Assembly: GCA_025352845.1 (NCBI GenBank) | Contig: JANXSC010000095.1 | Coordinates: 1 to 11,133, forward strand | Direction: 5' to 3' | Length of the DNA stretch: 11,133 nucleotides | From: Opitutaceae bacterium | Lineage (GTDB): Bacteria > Verrucomicrobiota > Verrucomicrobiia > Opitutales > Opitutaceae | Part shown: one piece after another, positions 1 through 6,365 of the stretch | Layout of the letters: the number at the start of each line of letters is the position of its first letter | Numbering within the stretch: position 1 is the stretch's first letter | Notes under the pieces: model-generated | Told to the model about the DNA's origin: nothing | The model's database searches: none | The model's input: the letters and a program-made list of their open reading frames with translations, nothing else | Program-made: the position numbers and the translations under genes

Positions 1-1068
1 CAGCTCGCGCGCGTCCTCGACGCCGAGGCGGTCGGAGAGCAGGATGGTGCGCAGCGTGGGAGCGTTGACGAACTCCATCGCGTAGCAGCGCAGCGCGGTT
101 CCCTCCGGCACCCACGCGCGCACGAGATCGGGCGACGTGAGGCGCAACGCAGTGCGGACCTCGCGCACGAACGCCTCGCGCACGGCCTCGTTGTCGATGG
201 CGGCGGAATCAGGAAACTTGAGGACGGCGCGCGCCGCGGCGGCGTCCGCGGGATTATCCGCGAGCCACACGCGATCGTTGCCGGCGAGCGGGCGCACGAG
301 ACGGTGGCCGTCCACGAGATCGCCGGCCCGGAGAACGGGGATGACTTCGAGCGGGCGCCGCGTGGGATCGGCGGCGTGGGTGCCGGCGACGAGTTCAAGG
401 ACGACGGCACAGGTATCGTCGCACAGTTCGGGATTCTCCGCGGTGGCGGCGCGGGCGGTGCCGACGATCGAGCGGGCGGTGGCCTGGCGCGAGAGGAGTT
501 CGGCGAGGCGCGCGGGCGGGAGGGCGTTGGCGACGCCATCGGAGCAGAGCAAGACGATGTCGCCCGCGGCGAGTTCGGTTTCGAAGAAGTGCGGCTCGAC
601 CTCCGGTGCGAGTCCGATCGCGCGCGTGAGCACGTGGGCGAGCTGCGGGTCGGTGACGGTGTGAGATTCGGAGAGGCGCGCCAGCTGGCCGCGGTGCCAG
701 TGAAAAACGGGCGAGTCACCCAGGTTGCAGCCGTAGAGGCGCCCGTCCTCGAGCAGCACGGCGCTGAGCGTGCAGGCGAGCTCCGGCTGGCCGTGGCGGG
801 CGAGCGACTCGCCGTGGAGGTGGCGGTTGATTTGCGCGGTGAAATCCGCGAGCGCGCGGCGCGCGCTCCAGTTGCGCGGGCGCGAGAGGCAGTAGTCGGC
901 GAGCATTTCCACGGCGCGGCGCGCCGCCGCACCGCCCTCGCGCGCCGAGCCGATGCCGTCGGCGACGGCGGCAAAGGTCACGCTGCCGCGCTCGCGCACG
1001 AGCCACGCGTCGTCGCAGGCTGCCTCGCGGGTGGCGGCGAGCGCGTGGCCGCTGGAGTGGACGTTCAT
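1..1068 (-). CDS. Bifunctional PP2C-type protein phosphatase / Ser-Thr kinase-like protein, 3' end cut by window edge
   Basis: The reading frame stays open from ATG 1068 to base 1, giving 356 residues with no stop. The N-terminal half is a PP2C (PPM) metal-dependent phosphatase. Visible motifs are CDDAWLV near residue 18, ADGIGSAREGG (Asp37-Gly39 region), NLGDSP (Gly117-Asp118), CSDGVAN (Asp177-Gly178) and DDTCAVV (Asp217-Asp218), which supply the metal-binding acidic residues. From about residue 250 a kinase-like N-lobe begins: VLKFP with Lys284, an alpha-C Glu at about 303, and a hinge MEFV at 331-334. The rest of the kinase lies off the window. The glycine-rich loop is degenerate (LAGNDRVWLA). 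This order, phosphatase first and kinase second, matches the family I know from P. aeruginosa PA1782 beside the nitrate transporter NasA. The gene lies 49 bases after narK on the same strand, so it is probably cotranscribed. No clear Shine-Dalgarno precedes this ATG. A role in controlling nitrate uptake or assimilation is an inference from context. Confidence 0.85.
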   Translation of the reverse strand, partial: MNVHSSGHALAATREAACDDAWLVRERGSVTFAAVADGIGSAREGGAAARRAVEMLADYCLSRPRNWSARRALADFTAQINRHLHGESLARHGQPELACTLSAVLLEDGRLYGCNLGDSPVFHWHRGQLARLSESHTVTDPQLAHVLTRAIGLAPEVEPHFFETELAAGDIVLLCSDGVANALPPARLAELLSRQATARSIVGTARAATAENPELCDDTCAVVLELVAGTHAADPTRRPLEVIPVLRAGDLVDGHRLVRPLAGNDRVWLADNPADAAAARAVLKFPDSAAIDNEAVREAFVREVRTALRLTSPDLVRAWVPEGTALRCYAMEFVNAPTLRTILLSDRLGVEDAREL

Positions 1069-1099
1069 GCACCGATGTTGGCCAGGGGCGGAGGCGCGG

Positions 1100-1115
1100 G
1101 CGAGCGTGCGCTCGC
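1100..1115. other. Short perfect hairpin between narK and the phosphatase/kinase gene
   Basis: GCGAGCG-TG-CGCTCGC can fold into a 7-bp stem, in practice six pairs with a four-base loop. It starts two bases beyond the narK stop codon in the 49-base gap. No T-run follows on the minus strand, so it is not a canonical intrinsic terminator. It could dampen readthrough or protect the narK 3' end, or be chance in GC-rich sequence. Confidence 0.3.
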
Positions 1116-1117
1116 GA

Positions 1118-2323
1118 TCAAATGCGCGCGGCGGCGAGTGCGCCCCACGTGGTGCGCCAGCGGATCTTCACGAGTTTCAGTCCGATCAGCGCAACGCCGC
1201 AGAGTCCGGCGAAAAGCAAAATGCCCGTGACGTAGCTGCCGGTGTGTTCCTTGGAGGAACCGAACAACATGCCGAACACGAAGCCACCGATGCCGCCGCC
1301 GCAGCCGACGAGGCCGGTCATCACGCCGATGTCCTTCGCGAAGCGCTGCGGCAGCAGTTGAAACACGGAACCGTTGCACATGCCGAAAGCGCCCGACGCC
1401 ACGAAGAAGCCTGCGCCGCAGAGCCAGAGGTTGTGGGAGAGCGCCGCGAAGACGAGTGCCGCGCCCGCGACCGAGTAGAAAAAGCCGAGCGCGCGAATAC
1501 CGCCGAGCCGATCCGCGAGCGCGCCGCCGACGGGCCGCCCGAGCGCGCCGACCAACGTGCAGAATGCGGCGACCTCGCCCGCCTGCACAGGTTGCAGCCC
1601 GAACTCGTCGCGGAAAAAAATCGCGAAGGCCGTGGCGAGGCCAACGAAGCCGCCAAAACTGATCGTGTAGAAAAGGCAGAACCAGTGGGCGTCGCGTTGC
1701 TTCAGCAGTGTGAGATAGTCGGAGAAGTTTTTCCTTTTGAATTCGCCGGGCGGTTCCTTCGAGAAAACGACGTAGAGCACGAAGGCCACGACGAGCGGAA
1801 TGAGTGCGGCGCCGAACACCGCCTGCCAACCCCAAGCCGCGGCGATGCGCGGTGCGGCCAGATGGTCGATCACGACACCGATGTTACCCGCGCCCGCGAG
1901 GCCGAGCACGACGCCCTGCAGGTGCGGCGGATACCAGCGGCCGGACTGCGGCAGCGCGACGGCGAAACTCGCGCCGGCGAGGCCGAGCACCACCCCGAGG
2001 GCGAGCGCCTGACCGAGCGAGGAGATGCCGGTCTGCCACGCGACGGTGAGGCCGGCCATGACGATGAGCTGGGCGATGATGCCCGTATTCTTGGTGCCGA
2101 TGCGATCAACGAGGAGGCTGAGGACAATGCGGAGAAACGCGCCGGAGAGAATCGGCGTCGAGACCATCAGGAATTTCTGCTGCGCGTTGAGCCCGAGGTC
2201 GGGCGCGATGAGGGCGCCGAGTGCGCCGAGGATGGTCCACACCATAAAGCTCACATCGAAGTAGAGGAATGACGTGAGCAGCGTGGGCCAGTGGCCGGAT
2301 TCGCGGAGTTGAGAGAGTTTCAT
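1118..2323 (-). CDS. narK: MFS nitrate/nitrite transporter (NarK/NasA type)
   Basis: 401 residues, the usual size for the 12-helix NarK/NasA branch of the major facilitator superfamily. It moves nitrate and/or nitrite across the inner membrane. The two nitrate-signature segments are visible: GLAGAGNIGVV at 141-151 (helix 5) and GLVGCGGGIGGF at 337-348 (helix 11). The two helix arginines that bind substrate in NarK-type carriers fit Arg65 (GAFLRI) and Arg263 (GALGRPVGG). MFS loop motifs LVDRIGTKN (71-79) and ADRLGG (270-275) and the conserved CNGSVFQLLPQRF (316-328) are present. ATG 2323 gives a natural N-terminus just before helix 1; only a weak AGGCGG lies upstream. It heads its own unit after a promoter-like region and precedes the phosphatase/kinase gene. 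Sequence alone does not separate nitrate import from nitrate/nitrite exchange; the neighbouring nrt genes favour an assimilatory importer. Confidence 0.93.
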   Translation of the reverse strand: MKLSQLRESGHWPTLLTSFLYFDVSFMVWTILGALGALIAPDLGLNAQQKFLMVSTPILSGAFLRIVLSLLVDRIGTKNTGIIAQLIVMAGLTVAWQTGISSLGQALALGVVLGLAGASFAVALPQSGRWYPPHLQGVVLGLAGAGNIGVVIDHLAAPRIAAAWGWQAVFGAALIPLVVAFVLYVVFSKEPPGEFKRKNFSDYLTLLKQRDAHWFCLFYTISFGGFVGLATAFAIFFRDEFGLQPVQAGEVAAFCTLVGALGRPVGGALADRLGGIRALGFFYSVAGAALVFAALSHNLWLCGAGFFVASGAFGMCNGSVFQLLPQRFAKDIGVMTGLVGCGGGIGGFVFGMLFGSSKEHTGSYVTGILLFAGLCGVALIGLKLVKIRWRTTWGALAAARI

Positions 2324-2342
2324 GCGTGAGCACCGCCTGATT

Positions 2343-2358
2343 AGCAGCGTTCACGCCA
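2343..2358 (-). promoter_or_regulatory. Possible sigma-54 (-24/-12) promoter of narK
   Basis: The minus strand reads TGGCGTGAACGCTGCT. It has GG and GC doublets with the exact 10-base spacing of sigma-54 promoters (TGGCAC-N5-TTGCW), but the -24 box is imperfect. The predicted start would lie about ten bases before the narK ATG, a short leader. GG-N10-GC is common by chance in GC-rich DNA, so this is only a candidate. It overlaps the left arm of the nested palindrome. Confidence 0.25.
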
Positions 2359-2397
2359 GCGAGAGATTCGTGCGATGAATAGTTTTTTAGGCGTGAA
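2350..2397. promoter_or_regulatory. Nested palindrome upstream of narK, candidate operator
   Basis: Outer arms TTCACGCC (2350-2357) and GGCGTGAA (2390-2397) are perfectly inverted. Inside, ATTCGTGCGATGAAT (2366-2380) has inverted ends ATTC/GAAT on nearly the same centre (about 2373). The inner core ATTCGTGCGATGAA matches 12 of 14 bases of the palindrome upstream of lysR (9706-9722, read on the minus strand). The site is centred about 50 bases before the narK ATG, a fitting position for an activator such as a LysR-type protein. Binding by the window's LysR protein is an inference. Confidence 0.4.
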
Positions 2398-2420
2398 TGA
2401 AGCCGCCTCATCGGTTTGGG

Positions 2421-2489
2421 GTAGGGTGGGTCTCTGACCCGCCCTTGGGTGTGATGGGTGGACGAGAGCGGGTCAGAGACCCGCCCTAC
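2421..2489. repeat. Long inverted repeat between porin and narK, likely dispersed palindromic element
   Basis: Two 24-base arms (2421-2444 and 2466-2489) are inverted copies with two mismatches, separated by 21 bases. Each arm holds its own small palindrome, GGGTCTCTGACCC or GGGTCAGAGACCC, so the element can fold as one long hairpin or two short ones. It lies 29 bases beyond the porin stop and upstream of the narK promoter region. No T-run follows in either direction. The sequence resembles palindromic repeats I associate with Opitutaceae genomes, but copy number cannot be judged from one window. It may act as a transcript barrier or 3'-end protector for the nrt-porin mRNA. Confidence 0.7.
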
Positions 2490-2518
2490 TCCAGGCGGCA
2501 CGCCGACGAGCGGTGGCC

Positions 2519-4027
2519 TTACAGGTTCAACGTGAGCTGCACGTAGAAGTAGCTCGCGTCCTTCGAGCCGACGGCGGCGAGCGATTGCTTGATGTAGTCG
2601 CCGCGGAAGTAGCGACACGCCGCCGCCTCGATCTGCGCGTAAGGCTTGAAGGTCCACGCGGCCACGAGATCAAGCTCGTTGCCGACGTGTTTGCTGTAGC
2701 TGGGATTAATGCGGTAACCGCCGCCGCTGCCGACGGCGGCGCCGGCGAAATTGCGCGGCACGCCCGCGACGTTATACCAAAAATCGGACGTGCGGTTCAG
2801 GAAGTGCGAGTGACCCTCGAGCGCGATCGTCGAAGTCGTTGTCGGCTTCAGCGTGTAGGCGAGGCGGATGTCGTGCAGATTTTGGAGACTGCTCAGATCC
2901 ATGTAGCCGTAGAAGAGGTGATTGGTGGGAAAAAGATTTTGAAAGGTGCCGCTCTTGGTGTCGGTCGCGCTTTTGTCACCGGAGCCCGCGCTGTAGATCA
3001 ACGCCAGGCGCGGCTGGATCGTGCTCTGCGTCCATGTGTAGCCGCCTTGCACCACCCACGCGTAGGCATGGTGGCTGAGACGAGGAGCGGCGAGCGCGGC
3101 GGCAACGGTCGTCGCGGGAAACACCGCAGTCCGGTTCCCGAACTGATACATGAGTTCGTAGCCGTAGTCCCACGGGTCGTAGGCATTCGGCTTGGTCTTC
3201 ACGCGGATGCCGGCGGTGTAGGTGTCCTGCGCGCCCGAGAACCGGAATGGCGCGGCGACGCCCGACCAGTTGTCGGTCGCAATGCCGCGCTCGACATCGC
3301 GCGCGAGGAAATAGCCCTCGGTGATTTCGTTCTTCAGCAGCGTCGGGAAATTGAAATACGCGCCGGAGAAATGATCCTGGGAGTTGGATTTGTTGAGATT
3401 GTTTGCGTCGTTGTAGACGAGGCCACCGGTGAAGACATCGACGCCGAAGAGCGGATTCTGCCAGCGGACTTTCAGTGCGTCGAAGGTGCGCATGTTGTTA
3501 TTCCATTTGAACGGCCCGATGAGGCGCTGGTCGCCGTAGTTGAGTTCCTGCCGGCCGATTTTCAGCGAGACGGGAAATTCCTTGTGGTTGCCGACGAAGA
3601 GAAACGCCTGGTGCAGATCGATGCCGCTGTCGTTTTCGGCGAGGCCCTTGCCGGGCGCGGTGGCGTTGTAGCGCTCGTCGCCGAATGATGAGCTCGCGCG
3701 CGCCTCGACGGTGAAGGCGACGCGTTTGCCGATGTAGCCGACGCGCGGCATGAAGCGGGAGAGGAGATAACTGTTGTTGTTGTCGTCGACGCGGCGTTTG
3801 GAAAAATCCCAGTTCGATCCGGCGTCGGTGAATCCGGCGCCGATCTTGTCCTCGAAGCGGAGGCGGTAGCTGGCGGCGATGTCCCACGCGCTCATGTAGA
3901 CGTTGTCGGCGCGGAGCATTTCGTTGGCGAAGCCGGGAAACGGCCGCGCCGGCGGCGGCGGGGCGTATTGGGCGAGCGCGGAAGTCGCGAGCGCGACGGG
4001 CAGGAGGAGTCGGTGGATCGTTTTCAT
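2519..4027 (-). CDS. Alginate-export-family outer-membrane porin
   Basis: 502 residues starting with a typical Sec signal peptide (MKTIHRLLLP, then VALATSALA) and a likely cut after Ala19. The mature part is a beta-barrel of the alginate-export (AlgE-like, Alginate_exp) family: alternating aromatic and polar strands, the family block GRQELNYGDQRLIGPFKW followed by NNNMRTFDALKVRW in the first half, and the closing strand YFYVQLTLNL ending in a hydrophobic residue. Members found in nitrate-assimilation clusters are best read as anion channels, not alginate exporters, and no alginate genes are nearby. It follows nrtD after only 24 bases on the same strand, so it is very probably the last gene of the nrt unit and supplies nitrate entry across the outer membrane. 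That substrate is an inference from context. No Shine-Dalgarno is visible. ATG 4027 is fixed by the signal peptide. Confidence 0.85.
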   Translation of the reverse strand: MKTIHRLLLPVALATSALAQYAPPPPARPFPGFANEMLRADNVYMSAWDIAASYRLRFEDKIGAGFTDAGSNWDFSKRRVDDNNNSYLLSRFMPRVGYIGKRVAFTVEARASSSFGDERYNATAPGKGLAENDSGIDLHQAFLFVGNHKEFPVSLKIGRQELNYGDQRLIGPFKWNNNMRTFDALKVRWQNPLFGVDVFTGGLVYNDANNLNKSNSQDHFSGAYFNFPTLLKNEITEGYFLARDVERGIATDNWSGVAAPFRFSGAQDTYTAGIRVKTKPNAYDPWDYGYELMYQFGNRTAVFPATTVAAALAAPRLSHHAYAWVVQGGYTWTQSTIQPRLALIYSAGSGDKSATDTKSGTFQNLFPTNHLFYGYMDLSSLQNLHDIRLAYTLKPTTTSTIALEGHSHFLNRTSDFWYNVAGVPRNFAGAAVGSGGGYRINPSYSKHVGNELDLVAAWTFKPYAQIEAAACRYFRGDYIKQSLAAVGSKDASYFYVQLTLNL

Positions 4028-4051
4028 GTGCGTTGGGCGGTGGTGGAGGAT

Positions 4052-4927
4052 TCAGGCGGGGACCAGGGCACTGAGAAAGCGGCGGAGGCGGGGAGCGGCG
4101 GGCGGGGGAGTGGGTGGAACGACGGGGGCGGCCGGGCGCGTGGGACGCACATGCGAGCGCTCCTCAAGAAAACCGATGAGTTGCGCGCGCAATTCGTAGT
4201 AGAGCGGATCCTCGAGCAGTTGTTGGCGCGAACGCGGACGCGGAAATTTCACCTCGAGGATTTCGCCGACAGTGGCGGCCGGTCCATTGGTCATCATCAC
4301 GACGCGATCGGAGAGGAACAGCGCCTCGTCCACATCGTGCGTCACCATGAGCGCCGTCTTCTGGTCCTTCTGCCAGAGATCGAGGAGGACTTCCTGGAGC
4401 TCGTAGCGGGTGAGCGAGTCGAGCATGCCAAAGGGCTCGTCGAGCAGCAGCATCTTCGGCGACAGGGCAAACGCACGCGCGATGCCGCAGCGCTGGCGCA
4501 TCCCCTGCGAGAGTTCGGCGGGGCGTTTGTGCATCGACTCGGCGAGGCCGACGACGGTCAGATAATATTCCGCGATCTGCCGGCGCTCGGTGGCGTCGGC
4601 GGTGTAGTAAACCTGATCGACGCCGAGCCTCACGTTTTCAAACGCGGTGAGCCACGGCAGCAGGCACGGCGCTTGGAAAACGACGCCGCGATCCGGGCCC
4701 GCGCCGACGACTTCCTTGCTGGAGAGAATCACGCCGCCCGAGGCCGCATCGGTGAGCCCGGCAATCATCGAGAGCACGGTGGACTTGCCGCAGCCGGAGT
4801 GGCCGATGAGCGTGACGAATTCGCCCTTGCGAATCTTGAGATCGAAATTCTCGACGATGATCGCGGCGGCGCCCGAGGGTGCCGGGTAGGTTTTGCCGAG
4901 CCGGGAGATTTCGAGGAAGGCGCTCAT
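4052..4927 (-). CDS. nrtD: Nitrate ABC transporter ATP-binding subunit (NrtD type)
   Basis: 291 residues from ATG 4927. It is one of two ATPases driving the nitrate importer at the inner face of the membrane. Walker A is GHSGCGKST (42-50), the Q-loop is GVVFQ (Gln85), Walker B is MLLLDE with Glu164, the D-loop is GMLD, and the switch His197 is present in VTHDVDEA. The signature motif is LSQGM (139-143), with Gln in place of the first Gly of LSGGQ. A Pro-rich tail (about 262-280) follows the ATPase fold. The frame is open to 5041, which would add 38 residues and overlap nrtC by 8 bases, but that stretch has no ATPase character, whereas MSAFLEISRL is a normal ABC start. The 106-base gap to nrtC holds no other gene I can support. 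The closest alternative is a taurine/sulfonate-type ATPase; the nrtA and nasS neighbours decide for nitrate. Confidence 0.9.
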   Translation of the reverse strand: MSAFLEISRLGKTYPAPSGAAAIIVENFDLKIRKGEFVTLIGHSGCGKSTVLSMIAGLTDAASGGVILSSKEVVGAGPDRGVVFQAPCLLPWLTAFENVRLGVDQVYYTADATERRQIAEYYLTVVGLAESMHKRPAELSQGMRQRCGIARAFALSPKMLLLDEPFGMLDSLTRYELQEVLLDLWQKDQKTALMVTHDVDEALFLSDRVVMMTNGPAATVGEILEVKFPRPRSRQQLLEDPLYYELRAQLIGFLEERSHVRPTRPAAPVVPPTPPPAAPRLRRFLSALVPA

Positions 4928-5033
4928 GAAAAATGGGAAGGCGCGAAAATCGGGAAGGTGAGAAACGGCGCAGGCCGAGCTTTGTTGCGAGTGATATTGC
5001 CAGATGGATGATAACTCGGTCCGTCGGTCGCGG

Positions 5034-5927
5034 CTACGCACCGATTGTGATTTCCTCCCGCTTGATTTCGTGCGGTCGCAGCGGCCGGCGGCGGGTGGTG
5101 CGGGGGAGATCGAGATCCTCCGGCAGGATGTCGGGCAGCGTGAGGCTTTTCGTGACAGTCGCCTTGCGCCGTGCGCCGTAGCCGAGGAGCTGGTTCGTGA
5201 CGAGCGCCCGGAGCCGCTTGAACTCCGGGTCGTGGTTCAGCGCCTTGCGATCGCGGGGGCGGGCGAGCGTGACGGCGACGGAGTCGCCGAGTGTGGCACC
5301 CGGCCCGAGCGTGAGGGGGACGATGCGGTCGGCGAGGAGCAGCGCTTCGTCGACGTCGTTGGTGATGAGGACGACGGTCTTTTGGTCGGCCTCCCAGATG
5401 CGCTCGATCTCGTCCTGTAGTGTGGCGCGGGTGAGGGCGTCGAGTGCGGAGAGCGGCTCGTCGAGCAGGAGAATCTGCGGATCCATCGCGAGGGCGCGGG
5501 CGACGGAGACACGCTGGCGCCCGCCCGAAAGCTGGCGCGGGAGTTTGTCGCGCGCGGGCGTGAGATTCACCATCGCGATGAACTTCTCGACGTGCTGGCG
5601 CTTTTTTTCCGGCGCGTAGTTCGGAAACACCTGCTCGACGGCGAGCGCGATGTTTTCGAACACGGTGAGCCACGGCAGGAGCGAGTAGTTTTGAAACACG
5701 ACGCCGCGATCGGGGCCGGGCGCGGTGATCTCGAGGTCGTTGAGTTTCACCGTGCCGCGATCGGGCTGCTGCAAACCGGCGATGAGCGAGATGAGCGTGG
5801 TCTTGCCCGAGCCGGAGTAGCCGACAATGGCGACAAACTCGCCGCGCTCAATCGCGAGGTTCACGCCGTCGAGCACCGGCGGGCCGCCGAAAGATTTGGC
5901 GACGTTGGCGAGTTCGAGGAAGGGCAT
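5034..5927 (-). CDS. nrtC: Nitrate ABC transporter ATP-binding subunit (NrtC type, short form)
   Basis: 297 residues. Walker A is GYSGSGKT (36-43), the Q-loop is GVVFQ (Gln79), the signature is LSGGR (133-137), and Walker B is ILLLDE with Glu157 and D-loop SALD. The switch position reads ITNDVDEA, so Asn190 replaces the usual His. Unlike cyanobacterial NrtC, it has no second, substrate-binding-like domain: after the ATPase fold there is only a basic tail of about 80 residues. It is the partner of NrtD in a heterodimeric ATPase for the NrtB permease. The start ATG 5927 is followed by the usual MPFLELANVAKSFG. No Shine-Dalgarno is seen. The gene is separated from nrtB by a gene on the opposite strand, so it is either read through from nrtA-nrtB or has its own promoter in 5928-5987. 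Confidence 0.9.
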   Translation of the reverse strand: MPFLELANVAKSFGGPPVLDGVNLAIERGEFVAIVGYSGSGKTTLISLIAGLQQPDRGTVKLNDLEITAPGPDRGVVFQNYSLLPWLTVFENIALAVEQVFPNYAPEKKRQHVEKFIAMVNLTPARDKLPRQLSGGRQRVSVARALAMDPQILLLDEPLSALDALTRATLQDEIERIWEADQKTVVLITNDVDEALLLADRIVPLTLGPGATLGDSVAVTLARPRDRKALNHDPEFKRLRALVTNQLLGYGARRKATVTKSLTLPDILPEDLDLPRTTRRRPLRPHEIKREEITIGA

Positions 5928-5987
5928 GGAGAATGTTTGATGGGAGAAGGCTGATGTGTGATGGAATCAGGCATGAACCCGGCGTAG

Positions 5988-6326
5988 ATGTGTGAGCGGA
6001 CGATGGCTTTTGCGCTTCGTGTCATGCGGATGGCGGAGAGCCTTCCCAGGGGCGCGGCGGCGAGAAATGTGGCCGGGCAAGTGGTGCGGAGCGCTTGCTC
6101 GGTCGCGGCGAACTATCGGGCGGCGCAGCGCGCAAAATCCCGGGCGGACTTTGCCAACAAGATCGCAATCGTGCTGGAGGAGGCCGACGAGACGGAATTT
6201 TGGATCGAACTGGAGATTCGAGCCAAGTTTTTGCCCGAGACGCGGCTCGAAGAACTCAAACGCGAAGCGGGTGAGCTGGTCCGCATTTTCGCGGTGATGC
6301 GGCGTTCCGCTAAGAAAGTGGATTGA
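5988..6326 (+). CDS. Four-helix-bundle protein (TIGR02436 / S23-like family)
   Basis: 112 residues, close to the family's usual 110-125. The sequence follows the four-helix-bundle pattern first known from intervening sequences in 23S rRNA genes: an amphipathic helix ending in ESLPRG, the conserved block QVVRSACSVAANYRAAQRAKSRADFANKI (about 31-59), then EEADETEFWIELEI. The cellular function of these proteins is unknown. A TAG lies directly before ATG 5988, so the frame cannot start earlier; ATG 6003 is the alternative. It is the only gene facing right inside the leftward nrt block, divergent from nrtC (60-base gap) and convergent with nrtB (39-base gap). The mRNA of nrtABCD would be antisense to it. 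This looks like an insertion into the operon, as these small genes often appear scattered in genomes. A role in nitrate uptake is not supported. Confidence 0.85.
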   Translation: MCERTMAFALRVMRMAESLPRGAAARNVAGQVVRSACSVAANYRAAQRAKSRADFANKIAIVLEEADETEFWIELEIRAKFLPETRLEELKREAGELVRIFAVMRRSAKKVD

Positions 6327-6365
6327 GGATTGGTTCATCATACATCTTTCATCGCACCTCAGCCA

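Noticed and set aside
953..2272. A 439-codon open frame on the plus strand opposite narK
   Set aside because: It lies antisense to a clear MFS transporter, its product is a charged low-complexity chain rich in Glu, Arg and Ala, and such mirror frames are expected in GC-rich coding DNA.
2513..3688. A 391-codon plus-strand open frame opposite the porin gene
   Set aside because: Antisense to a gene with signal peptide and family motifs; no recognisable domain.
3968..5011. A 347-codon plus-strand open frame opposite nrtD
   Set aside because: Antisense shadow of an ATPase gene with all Walker motifs; the product shows no domain.
4928..5041. N-terminal extension of NrtD from ATG 5041
   Set aside because: The 38 added residues have no ABC-ATPase character and overlap nrtC; MSAFLEISRL at 4927 fits the family start.
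5988..6326. Toxin or ribosomal protein S23 for the small four-helix gene
   Set aside because: The sequence fits the four-helix-bundle family, but there is no partner gene or rRNA nearby to support a toxin or ribosomal role.
6348..6357. TTCATCGCAC, a 10-base match to part of the narK operator candidate
   Set aside because: It lies between two convergent gene ends, far from any start codon, so it is probably chance.
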